From: Streptomyces sp. Q6
GTDB taxonomy: Bacteria; Actinomycetota; Actinomycetes; Streptomycetales; Streptomycetaceae
NCBI RefSeq assembly: GCF_036967205.1
Contig: NZ_CP146022.1
Coordinates: forward strand, 7,316,001-7,380,000
Length of the DNA: 64,000 nt
Direction: 5' to 3'
Below are positions 35,524-44,112 of the stretch, piece after piece. The first letter of the stretch is position 1. Every line of letters starts with the position of its first letter. Position numbers and translations under genes: made by a program. The notes under the pieces are model-generated. The model saw only the letters and a program-made list of their open reading frames with translations, had not been told where the DNA came from and did not search any database.

Positions 35524-36504
35524 CTACGGCGCGAAGGCCACAGGGCTCTGCCCCGGGCCGCGCTCCTCGATCGCCGCAGGAGCTTGAACGGGCGCGGTCG
35601 CCTGCGCAGGCGCCGATTGCCGGGGCTGCCCCGGGATCGACGTGAGGACCACCACCGTGTTCTGCGGCTCGGGCGCGACCGCCGTCCCGCTCCGGGTCAG
35701 CAGCACCACACCCCGGGCCGCGAGCACCGCACCGGCTCCCGCCAGCGCGAACCCGGTGATCCCGCCCTGAAGGCGCTCGCCGAGCAGCGAGAGGCCGATG
35801 ACCGCCGCCGCGACCGGGTTCGCGAGGGTCACCATCGCGAGCGGCGCGCCGAGCCCGCCCCGGTACGCGGTCTGCGACAGCAGCAGCCCGCCCGCGGCGA
35901 ACGCCGCGACGAGCAGCGCCACCGCGATCACCCGCACGTCGAGCAGCGGCCCCGAGCGGTCGGTCACCGCGACGGTCACGGTCTGGGTGAGCGCGGAGGC
36001 GACACCCGAGGCGAGACCGGACGCGGTGGCGTGCCGCAGTCCGGGCTTGGCGCCGCGCCGGGCCAGGGCGCCGATCAGCACGGCCGTCGCGCCGGCCACC
36101 GCGAGCGCCTCGGGCAGCGAGAGCCTGTCGTCCGGCGCGGGGCCCGACGCCGTCACGAGCAGCGCGGCCAGACCGGCCAGCGTCAGGGCCGTGCCCCGCC
36201 ATTCGCCGGCCGTCACGTGCCGCCCGGCGATCCGCGCGCCCAGCGGAACGGCGGCGACGAGCGTGAGCGCGCCGAGCGGCTGCACCAGCGTGAGCGGGCC
36301 GTACTTGAGCGCGGCGACATGCAGCAGCGCGGCCGACGCGTTCAGCCCGACCGACCACCACCAGGCGCCGGTGCCGAGCAGCCGCACCAGGCCCGCTCCG
36401 GCGCCTGCGGTGCGGGCGGCGAGCCGTTCCTGGGCGACCGCCGCGGCGGCGTACGCCACGGCCGAGACGAGGGAGAGCGCGACGGCGAGCAGCGTGGCAC
36501 TCAT
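35524..36504 (-). CDS. DMT/EamA-family transporter
   Basis: A 326-residue membrane protein with about ten hydrophobic helices in two EamA-like halves; the second half ends TLANPVAAAVIGLSLLGERLQ, a typical EamA motif. The last 50 residues are a proline/alanine-rich cytoplasmic tail. It is predicted to move small metabolites or drugs. The ATG at 36504 shares one base with the stop of the PAP2 gene (TGATG), so the two are cotranslated and probably share TetR control. Confidence 0.82.
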   Translation of the reverse strand: MSATLLAVALSLVSAVAYAAAAVAQERLAARTAGAGAGLVRLLGTGAWWWSVGLNASAALLHVAALKYGPLTLVQPLGALTLVAAVPLGARIAGRHVTAGEWRGTALTLAGLAALLVTASGPAPDDRLSLPEALAVAGATAVLIGALARRGAKPGLRHATASGLASGVASALTQTVTVAVTDRSGPLLDVRVIAVALLVAAFAAGGLLLSQTAYRGGLGAPLAMVTLANPVAAAVIGLSLLGERLQGGITGFALAGAGAVLAARGVVLLTRSGTAVAPEPQNTVVVLTSIPGQPRQSAPAQATAPVQAPAAIEERGPGQSPVAFAP

Positions 36505-37484
36505 CACCGCGCTCCCGTCGAGACGAGCTGCGGGGCGGTCGTGACCGAGGTGGAGCCCGGGGTCGGCGAGACCTGCACCGGAATGCGGATCGGCATCCGG
36601 TCCAGGACGTCCGACGCGGACAGCGAGTCCGGCGGGGTGCGCGGCGACGCGGTGGGCGACCAGGGCGCGGGCGTCAGCGGGCCGCGCGCCGTGGCGGCCG
36701 GGGCGACCGCGTACGCGGGGACGGGCAGCAGATGCCGCCGCAGCCGCGCACCGCCCACCACGCGCGGCATGCGGATCACCGCGAGGGCGATGCCGAGCAG
36801 CGCCGTCGCCACGATCGCGTCGAGCCAGTAGTGGTTCGCCGTACCGACGACGACGAGCAGCGTGACCAGCGGGTGCAGCAGCCACAGCCAGCGCCACCGC
36901 GACCGCGTGGCGGCGATCAGGCCGATCGCGACCATCAGGGCCCAGCCGAAGTGCAGCGAGGGCATCGCCGCGAACTGGTTGGCCATCGTGTCGGTGGCCG
37001 GCTTCGCCGCGTACACCGAAGGGCCGTAGACCTGCGCGGTGTCGACCAGGTGCGCGGCCGACAGCATCCGCGGCGGCGCGAGCGGGAACGTGAGGTGCAG
37101 GACGAGCGCCGCCGCCGTCAGGACGGCGAGCACGCGTCGCGTCCACACGTAGTGGCGCGGGCGGCGCAGGTACAGGAAGACGAGCAGGGCGAGCGTCGCG
37201 GGGAAGTGCACGGTCGCGTAATAGGTGTTCGCGAGGTGCACGAGGGTGTCGCTGTGCAGCAGCGCGCTCTGGACTCCGCCTTCGCCGGGCAGGTGCACGG
37301 CGCGTTCGAAGCTCCACACGTGGTCGGCGTTGCGGAACGCCTCGCCGGTATGGCCGTTGGCCAGTTGCCGGCCGAACTTGTAGACGAGGAAGAGTCCTAC
37401 GACCAGCAGGAGCTCCCGGACCAGCGGCGGTCGGGCAGCGCGACTGTCCGGCTCCGGTTCGGCAGGCTCTATCAGGGAATTCAT
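36504..37484 (-). CDS. PAP2-superfamily membrane phosphatase
   Basis: A 326-residue multi-pass protein of the PAP2 superfamily. The catalytic motifs are present: FAAMPSLHFGWAL and ANHYWLDAI, with the first histidine as general acid and the second as nucleophile. It resembles the Aur1/Ipt1-like branch involved in lipid phosphate chemistry. AAGGGG precedes ATG 37484. It is divergent from a TetR regulator, with a long operator-like palindrome between them, so expression of this gene and the downstream exporter is probably repressed by that TetR. Confidence 0.85.
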   Translation of the reverse strand: MNSLIEPAEPEPDSRAARPPLVRELLLVVGLFLVYKFGRQLANGHTGEAFRNADHVWSFERAVHLPGEGGVQSALLHSDTLVHLANTYYATVHFPATLALLVFLYLRRPRHYVWTRRVLAVLTAAALVLHLTFPLAPPRMLSAAHLVDTAQVYGPSVYAAKPATDTMANQFAAMPSLHFGWALMVAIGLIAATRSRWRWLWLLHPLVTLLVVVGTANHYWLDAIVATALLGIALAVIRMPRVVGGARLRRHLLPVPAYAVAPAATARGPLTPAPWSPTASPRTPPDSLSASDVLDRMPIRIPVQVSPTPGSTSVTTAPQLVSTGAR

Positions 37485-37579
37485 CCCCTGGCCCCTTTTC
37501 GTGACGACTGGGTGGTGCGTGGTGGTGCGGGTGGCTTGTGGCGCCGCTACGGACGAGTGCGGACGCGGGAGCGCCCGTC

Positions 37580-37633
37580 ATCGATACGCCAGTGTACCGA
37601 AACGCTGGCGTACCGGTACACTGGCGTATCGAT
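37580..37633. promoter_or_regulatory. Large TetR-type operator between PAP2 and tetR genes
   Basis: ATCGATACGCCAGTGTACC (37580-37598) is repeated as a perfect inverted copy at 37615-37633, a 19-bp arm with a 16-nt centre. The centre holds a third CTGGCGTA half-site at 37605-37612. Three half-sites (TACGCCAG, CTGGCGTA, CTGGCGTA) in 44 nt suggest binding of two dimers. Confidence 0.8.
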
Positions 37634-37683
37634 AGGGGATGTGATCTCATCGACACACACCATCGAGCGAGGAGCGCAGAGTC

Positions 37684-38316
37684 ATGACGACGCGAGAACC
37701 GGCCACCGCGACAGCGACGACCACCTCGCGCCGTTCCAAGATCACGCCGGAGCGGGCCCAGGAGCTCTACGAGGCCGTGCTCGAACAGCTGCGAACGAAC
37801 GGATACGAGGCGCTCACGATGGAGGGCGTCGCCGCGCACGCCAGCTGCAGCAAGTCCACGCTCTACCGGCAGTGGAAGACGAAGCCGCAGATGGTGGCGG
37901 CCGCGCTGCTCGCCGGACGCTGCGTGAAGTTCTTCTCGGCCGACACGGGTACCCTCGCCGGAGACCTGGTCGCCGCCGCGCGCAACGCCGGGGCGCAGGC
38001 CAAGCGGGACACCTCGCTGATCCAGGCCCTCGGCCACGCCGTCCTCCAGGACGCCGAGCTGAAGTGCGCGCTGCGCGGGGCCCTGGTCGACCCGGAGATC
38101 GCGTCGATCGACGCGATGGTCGCGCGGGCGGTGGCGCGCGGCGAGATCGCCGCGGACCATCCGGGCCTGCGCTACCTGGCCGCGCAGCTCTTCGGAGTCA
38201 TGCGCAGTCGCCCCGTACTGGAAGGGTGCGACGCCGACGAGGACTACCTGGTCCGTTTCGTCGAGAGCGTCCTCATTCCGGGACTCGGCCTGACGCTTCC
38301 CGATCAGGCCACATGA
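37684..38316 (+). CDS. TetR-family regulator
   Basis: A 210-residue regulator. The helix-turn-helix lies at about residues 42-68 (LTMEGVAAHASCSKSTLYRQ followed by WKTKP). The C-terminal domain (LIQALGHAVLQDAELKCAL) resembles the TetR ligand-binding fold seen in several actinobacterial repressors. AGGAG lies 9-14 nt before the ATG at 37684. Its position beside the elaborate palindrome argues for autoregulation and control of the PAP2/DMT operon. The ligand is unknown. Confidence 0.87.
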   Translation: MTTREPATATATTTSRRSKITPERAQELYEAVLEQLRTNGYEALTMEGVAAHASCSKSTLYRQWKTKPQMVAAALLAGRCVKFFSADTGTLAGDLVAAARNAGAQAKRDTSLIQALGHAVLQDAELKCALRGALVDPEIASIDAMVARAVARGEIAADHPGLRYLAAQLFGVMRSRPVLEGCDADEDYLVRFVESVLIPGLGLTLPDQAT

Positions 38317-38397
38317 ACGGTTGACCGCCGGCCGCAGGGATGACCGGCCGGCGGTCCGCCTGCGCCGCACCGTGGGGACGGGGGCGGCGCGCACCCC

Positions 38398-38442
38398 GGC
38401 CGGGCGGGTTCCTCCACTGAGCGGAGGGGAACCCGCCCGGCC
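38398..38442. terminator. Bidirectional terminator
   Basis: GGCCGGGCGGGTTCC (38398-38412) pairs perfectly with GGAACCCGCCCGGCC (38428-38442). It lies between the convergent tetR and DUF2510 genes. Confidence 0.85.
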
Positions 38443-38474
38443 CGTTCACCTGCTCAGACGCGCTCCTTACCGGC

Positions 38475-39571
38475 TCAGACGTCCTCGCCGACGCCGCCGC
38501 CCATGCGCACCCGGGACTTCTTGATCCCCTTGACGAGCTTGTCGATCGCCGTGTTGTCCGGTCCGGCGGCCTTCTCCTTGGAGGTGCGCGGGATGTCGAC
38601 GCCGATGCGCACGACGACCAGCGTCTTCGCGTCGTCCGGCGACGGGAAGACCACGGACTCCACCCACGCGTCGATCGACGACTTGGTGTCCACGTTCCAG
38701 CGGACCCGGTAGCCCTTCTGCCCGGCGACCGTGACCTTCTCCGACAGGAGCTCGTCGTGGTTGAGGATCCCGCCGTAGACCTTGCCGCCGTAGGACGCCT
38801 TGGCGTTCTTGAGGATGTCCTCCTTCGCCGCCGCCTCGGCCGTCGTCGCGTCGAGCTTGAGGTCCTTCGCCGACGAGGTCGACGCCCCACCCTTGACGCA
38901 GGTCTGCGCCGTGTCGTCGGGGCACTTGTACGGCCCGGTCTGCACACCGGCGACGCCCGCGCCGTCGGTACCGGTCCAGTCGTCGAGGACGGGGAGCGCG
39001 ACCCCGTTGGTGATGTCGGTGGCGTAGCCCTCGTCGAGCGGGGCCCGCGGCGACCGCGGTGACTCGGGGGACGCGCTGCCACCGTCGCCGCCGCCGGGAC
39101 CACCGCCCCCGCCGGGCCCACCGGGGAGCGGCGACTGCGAGGCGGACCCGGCCCGGTCGTCGTTCTTGCCGCCGCCGCCATCGGAGGTGAGCGCGTACAC
39201 GCCGCCGGCTATCCCGGCGAGCACCGCCACGGCGACACCGACCGCGATCGCGACGCGCGCACGGCTGCGCGGCTTCGGCGGCAACTGGCCCGGATAGCCC
39301 GGGTAGTTGGGATACGCCTGATACATGCCGGGCGCGGTCGGCTGCTGCCCCGGCGGCTGCTGCGCGAGCGGAGCCGGGCCGGGCGCGGGGGCGGCCTGCG
39401 GGGCCGGGGGCGCCGGGGTGCCTGCGGCGTGTTCGGGGCGTTCGGCGGCGGGGTCGTGGCCGGACGGGTCTGGTCCGTCCACCGGCTGCCGTCCCACCAG
39501 CGTTCGGTGCGGGGGCCGTCCGGGACCTGCCCGGGATCGGGATACCAGGCTGCGGGAGTCTGCGACGTCAT
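38475..39571 (-). pseudogene. DUF2510 single-pass membrane protein, split by an apparent 1-nt frameshift
   Basis: The ATG at 39571 opens a DUF2510 motif (AAWYPDPGQVPDG and ERWWDGSRWTDQ). After about 50 codons that frame turns into arginine/proline-rich nonsense. The -1 frame continues sensibly: a proline-rich linker, basic PKPRSRARVAIAVG, one membrane helix, a glycine-rich stretch and an extracytoplasmic domain (YKCPDDTAQTCVKGG, with two cysteines) ending GGGVGEDV. One base appears to be missing in the C/G runs at about 39395-39425. Without that base the product would be a DUF2510 membrane protein of about 365 residues. The lesion is either a real mutation or a homopolymer error. Function unknown. 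Confidence 0.72.
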
Positions 39572-39822
39572 GGACGTCACAGTATGAGGCGAGCCTGAAA
39601 AGGAAATGAGAGGGTCCGGGCGACGGCCGGGATCGTTGTCCGCGCGTTCCGGACAGGGATCGCACGGAGCGGAGCGTACGGGCCCGCCCGGCTCCTCAGG
39701 CCCGATCAAAAGTCATCGGGTCCGAAGACCCACCACCGCGACGGGCCCCCGCGCATTACCCTCATGACCAGTACGGCCACGTACGGGGCAGGGCACGGGG
39801 AACGACACCGGGAGGGTGCGGG

Positions 39823-42498
39823 ATGACACAGGGACGGCACGCCGACGCCGCCTCTTCCGGCCCGCTGCTGTGGGAGCGGGAATCCGAACTCGAGGTCGCC
39901 GAGAGGGCGCTGGACGACCTGTGCGGGGACGCCGCCTCGTCCGGCAGCCTCGTCGTCTACAAGGGAGAGGCGGGCATCGGCAAGACCGCCCTGCTCTCCC
40001 GCGTGCACGACATGGCCAGGGGCCGGGCCACCGTCTGGTCCGCGCGCGGCGGGGAGACGGTCACCTCCGTCCCCTTCAACGTCGTACGCGGACTGCTCCA
40101 GCCCGCCCTCCTCGCGCTCTCCGAGGACGAGGCCCGCGAGTACTTCGGCGACTGGTACGACATCGCGGGCCCCGCCCTCGGGATAGCCGAGCCCACCGGG
40201 CGCCAGGCCGACCCGCAGGGTGTGCGTGACGGCCTCGTCGCCGCCGTGTCCCGACTGGCGCGGCTGCACTGGCCGTTGGTGCTGCTCATCGACGACGCGC
40301 ACTGGGCCGACCTGGAGACCCTGGAGTGGCTGGCCGCGTTCGCCGAGCGCCTCGACGACCTGCCGGTGCTCGTCGTCGTCGCCCAGCGCGACCCGGAGCA
40401 CGCGCAGGCGGCAGCCTGTCTGGACGCCGTGGCCGCCGCCGCCCGGCCCGGCGCCGCCAAGCTGCGCGCCCTCACCCCGGACGCCACCGCGGGCCTGACC
40501 CGCGCCACACTGGGCGCTCACGCCGACGACCCGTTCTGCCGCGAGGTCTGGGCGGTCACCGGCGGAAACCCGTACGAGACCGTCGAGTTGCTCGCCAAGG
40601 TGCAGGACAGCAGCCTCGCGCCCGAGGAGGAGTCGGCCGCCCGGCTGCGCGCCCTGAACCAGTCGGCGCGCGGGCGCGGGCTCGTCGCCCGCCTCGAAGG
40701 ACTCGGCACCGAGGCCACCCGCTTCGCCTGGGCCGCCGCCATCCTCGGCACCCGCATCGAGCCCGGCCTCGCGGCCCTGCTCGCCGGAATGAACCCGGAA
40801 CAGGCCGGGCGCTGCGCCGAGCGGCTGCGCGCCGCCCGCATCCTGACCGACGTCACGTACGGCACCGCGGACACCCTGGAGTTCGTGCACCCGCTGATCG
40901 CCTCCGCCGTCTACGACGCGATCCCGTCGGCCACCCGCACCGCCATGCACGGCCAGGCCGCGTGGGCGGTCACCGCATCCGGGCACGGACCCGCCGCGGC
41001 CTCCCGGCACCTGCTCGAAGTGCACCCGGACGACGACCCCGAACTCGTCGAGCAGATGCGGGCCGCGGCCAGCGAGCATCTCGCGGTCGGCGCGCCCGCG
41101 GCCGCCCGCCGCTGTCTGGAGCGCGCCCTCGCCGAACCGCCGCTGCCCGAGACGCGCCCGCACGTCCTGTACGAACTGGGCTGCGCCACCCTGCTCACCT
41201 CGCCCGCCACCACCATCAAGCACCTGGACGCGGCCCTCGACACGACACCCGGACTCGACGGGGACCAGCGTGTCGACGCCGTGTGCCGACTGTCCCAGGC
41301 CCTCGTCCACAACGACCAGCTGGAAGAGGCGCTGCGGCTCATCGACACCGAGGCCGAGCGGCTCGACCCCGGCCCCGCGCGGCTGCGTCTGCAAGCCGTG
41401 CACTTCATGTGGGAGGGCATCCACGCGGGCGAGGAGGACTCCCCGGGGCGCTCGCGCAACCTGGCCACCCTCGCCGACCGGCTCGGCGGCCGCGACAACC
41501 CGGAGCGGGTGCTGCTCATCCTGCGTGCCTTCGACGCGATGACCCGCGGGGAGAACGCGGAGGAGGTCGTCGAGCGCTGCGACCGCGCCCTCGTCAACGG
41601 CCGCCTCGCACCCGGACTCGGCTGGACCGACCCCGAATGGGGCTTCGAGGTTCTCGCCATGCTCGGCAGCGCCTACCTCTTCGCCGACCGGCTCGACCGC
41701 GCCGAGTCCCTGTTCACCGAGGCCGTCCGCGAGTACGAGACGGCCGGCTGGAGCGGCGGCCACCTCGCCATCGCGCACGCCTTCGTGGGATACGTCCACC
41801 GCAGACGAGGTCGCCTCACCGATGCCGAAGCGTTCCTGCGCGAGTCCCTGCGGCTCGCCGACCGCGTCGGGCACGGGCTGCCGATGCACTGGGACGCGGC
41901 GTGCATGCTCATCGACACGCTGCTCGCCCGCGGCAAGCCGGACGAGGCGCAGGACATCGCGGACCGCTACGCCTTCGGGCCGCCCTACCCGTCGACGATC
42001 GTGCTGCCCGACGCGCACTCGGTCCGCGGCCGGCTGCTCCTGGCCACCGGCCGGGTCGAAGAGGGCATCAACGAACTGGAGAGCGCCGCCAAGGCGTCCA
42101 TCGCGCGCGGCGGCCACAACACGATCATGGCGCCGTGGGCCCTCGACCTCGCTCGGGCGCTCGCCCTGACCGATCCGCGGCGCGCCGCCGAACTCGCCGG
42201 GGAGGCCCGCATCCAGGCCGAGCGCTTCGGCACGGACACGGCGATCGGCGAAGCGCTGCGCTGCGCGGCCTCGTTGGAGACCGGACAGAAGCAACTCACC
42301 CTGTACGCGAAGGCGGTGACGTATCTCGAAGCGTCGCCCTGCGCGTACGAGCACGCGCTGGCCCGCGTCGAGTACGGCATAGCGGGCCGCTCCCTCTCGG
42401 AGCTCAACCGCGGTCTGACGCTGGCCCGTTCGTGCGGGGCGGACGGGCTCGCGGCGCGGGCCAGGGAGGTCCTGGAGACGGGGCGGGGCCTGCGCTGA
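39823..42498 (+). CDS. Large LuxR-type (LAL) ATPase lacking a C-terminal HTH
   Basis: An 891-residue signalling ATPase. The N-terminal AAA domain opens with LLWERESELEVAERALDDL, has Walker A GEAGIGKTALL near residue 48 and Walker B LVLLIDDAHWADLETLEWL. A helical, TPR-like region fills residues 330-880. LAL regulators such as MalT end in a LuxR helix-turn-helix, but here the protein stops at VLETGRGLR and no HTH is readable in any frame of the next 360 nt. It may act as a signalling or inhibitory partner rather than a DNA binder. ATG 39823 follows GGAGGG with 6-nt spacing. Confidence 0.82.
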   Translation: MTQGRHADAASSGPLLWERESELEVAERALDDLCGDAASSGSLVVYKGEAGIGKTALLSRVHDMARGRATVWSARGGETVTSVPFNVVRGLLQPALLALSEDEAREYFGDWYDIAGPALGIAEPTGRQADPQGVRDGLVAAVSRLARLHWPLVLLIDDAHWADLETLEWLAAFAERLDDLPVLVVVAQRDPEHAQAAACLDAVAAAARPGAAKLRALTPDATAGLTRATLGAHADDPFCREVWAVTGGNPYETVELLAKVQDSSLAPEEESAARLRALNQSARGRGLVARLEGLGTEATRFAWAAAILGTRIEPGLAALLAGMNPEQAGRCAERLRAARILTDVTYGTADTLEFVHPLIASAVYDAIPSATRTAMHGQAAWAVTASGHGPAAASRHLLEVHPDDDPELVEQMRAAASEHLAVGAPAAARRCLERALAEPPLPETRPHVLYELGCATLLTSPATTIKHLDAALDTTPGLDGDQRVDAVCRLSQALVHNDQLEEALRLIDTEAERLDPGPARLRLQAVHFMWEGIHAGEEDSPGRSRNLATLADRLGGRDNPERVLLILRAFDAMTRGENAEEVVERCDRALVNGRLAPGLGWTDPEWGFEVLAMLGSAYLFADRLDRAESLFTEAVREYETAGWSGGHLAIAHAFVGYVHRRRGRLTDAEAFLRESLRLADRVGHGLPMHWDAACMLIDTLLARGKPDEAQDIADRYAFGPPYPSTIVLPDAHSVRGRLLLATGRVEEGINELESAAKASIARGGHNTIMAPWALDLARALALTDPRRAAELAGEARIQAERFGTDTAIGEALRCAASLETGQKQLTLYAKAVTYLEASPCAYEHALARVEYGIAGRSLSELNRGLTLARSCGADGLAARAREVLETGRGLR

Positions 42499-42858
42499 CC
42501 GCCGCGACCGGCCGGTGAGCGGCGCCGAGTCGCATCTGCCCGGCGCGGTCGTACGTGTCCTCGTGCGCGCGCCGGACCCGTCCGGTCCACGAGGCGCCCG
42601 GTCGTTCCGGCGCCCGCCCGGCCGGTGGCGCCGTCGGCCGGAGCCGCGGGGCGGGCAGTCGCCCGAGCCCCGGGTCGCCGTGCACGTCGCACCCCGCTGC
42701 CCCGTCGGCCGGGGCCGCCGCGCAGCCCGTCCCCCGGCGCCCCGCGAGCCGACGCCGCACGGCCCATCAGACGGCGCCCGCGCCGCCAGGCCGGCCGGCG
42801 GCTCCGTCGCCGAAAGGGACACCCGACGGCCCGAGAGGAAGGGCCGCCGGGGTGGCCG
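42499..42858. other. Convergent intergenic region, no gene found
   Basis: About 360 very GC-rich nt between the LAL ATPase stop and the pcaDC stop. Open frames exist but their translations are arginine/proline-rich and look non-coding. A weak hairpin, CGGCCC (42827-42832) with GGGCCG (42841-42846), may terminate the pca operon. I searched for a lost LuxR HTH and saw none. Confidence 0.5.
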
Positions 42859-43989
42859 TCACGCCAGGCCCTCCTCCGCGAGCACCCGCTGTGCGGTGGC
42901 GAACGCCGAGTTGGCCGCCGGTACGCCCACGTACACGGCGCACTGCTGGAGCACGGCGCCGATCTCGTCGGGGGTGAGGCCGTTGCGCAGGGCGGCGCGT
43001 ACGTGCATCGCCAGCTCGTCGAGGTGGCCGTGCGCGACCAGCGCGGTCATGGTGACCATGCTGCGCTCGCGCCGGGTCAGAGTCTCGTCCGTCCAGATCT
43101 CGCCCCACGCGTAGCGCGAGATGAAGTCCTGGAACCCCGCGGTGAACGGCGTCTGCCGCGCCTGCGCCCGGTCGACGTGCGCGTCGCCGAGCACCTGCCT
43201 GCGCACGGCCATGCCGCGCTTGACGCCCGTACCGAAGTGCGTGCGCAGCAGCCCGAGGACCGCCTCGGGGCGCTCGGCGACGGCGAGGTGCGAGGCGCCC
43301 GCCAGCTCGGCGAGTGCGGCGCCCGGCACCGCGTCCGCGATCTCCCGCAGATGGGCGGGCGGCGTCGCGGGATCGTCGCGCCCGGCGACCAGCAGCGTCG
43401 GCACACCGATCTCGGCGAGCCGGTCCCGCAGGTCGAAGGCGGCGAGCGCGTCGCAGCAGGCCGCGTACGCTTCGGGGTCGGCGTCCCGGTTGTCCTGCAC
43501 GAGCCGGTCGTCGCGGAACCCCGGCGTGAACCAGCGCGCTGGCGCGCTGTCGGCGACGCCCGCCGTGCCTTCCTTGCGCACCAGCGCGGCCCGCTCCTCC
43601 CAGGCCAGGGAGCCCCCGAAGTGCGCGGACGAGCAGAGCACGGCGAGGCGGTCGATCCGCTCCGGGTGGTGCACGGCGAGATACAGCCCGACAGCGCCGC
43701 CCAACGACACGCCCGCGTAGGCGAATCGCTCGATGCCGAGCTCGTCGGCGAGGGCGAGCACGAGCCCGGCGAGATCCGCCACCCGGGCCCCGGCCGCGAT
43801 CAGCCCCGCGTCGGACCCGCCGTGCCCCGGCAGGTCCCACCGCACGACGCGGTGCGTGACGGACAGCTCGGGCGCGACCCGGTCCCACAGCGCGAGCGAC
43901 GTCCCGAGCGAGGGCCCGAGGATCAGCGGGGGAGCCGAGGGCGACCCTTCGACGCGGTGGTGCGGCAGGGGTCGGGCGGACGTGGTCAT
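42859..43989 (-). CDS. pcaL: Fused 3-oxoadipate enol-lactonase / 4-carboxymuconolactone decarboxylase
   Basis: A 376-residue fusion. Residues 1-245 are an alpha/beta hydrolase (WDLPGHGGSD, nucleophile Ser95 in YAGVSLGG) matching the enol-lactonase PcaD. Residues about 255-376 match the decarboxylase PcaC (YAWGEIWTDETLTRRERSMV, HVRAALRNGLTPDEI). It converts 4-carboxymuconolactone to 3-oxoadipate via the enol-lactone. Such PcaD-PcaC fusions are the normal actinobacterial arrangement. ATG 43989 lies 123 nt after the pcaB stop with a modest TGGAG site. It is the last gene of the pca operon. Confidence 0.92.
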   Translation of the reverse strand: MTTSARPLPHHRVEGSPSAPPLILGPSLGTSLALWDRVAPELSVTHRVVRWDLPGHGGSDAGLIAAGARVADLAGLVLALADELGIERFAYAGVSLGGAVGLYLAVHHPERIDRLAVLCSSAHFGGSLAWEERAALVRKEGTAGVADSAPARWFTPGFRDDRLVQDNRDADPEAYAACCDALAAFDLRDRLAEIGVPTLLVAGRDDPATPPAHLREIADAVPGAALAELAGASHLAVAERPEAVLGLLRTHFGTGVKRGMAVRRQVLGDAHVDRAQARQTPFTAGFQDFISRYAWGEIWTDETLTRRERSMVTMTALVAHGHLDELAMHVRAALRNGLTPDEIGAVLQQCAVYVGVPAANSAFATAQRVLAEEGLA

Positions 43990-44112
43990 GGGGCTGGCTC
44001 CAGTCGGTGGGAGAGGGGGACGCGCACCGGACGTCCCACCCGCGCTCGGTCGCGGGGGACGTGGCGGTGCGGGCCGGGTGCGGGCGGGCAAGGCGGGGCG
44101 GACAGGGGCAGG

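Noticed and set aside
42515-43114. Open frames after the LAL ATPase that might hold the missing LuxR HTH
   Set aside because: Their translations are arginine/proline-rich with no HTH pattern; part of the stretch is antisense to pcaDC.
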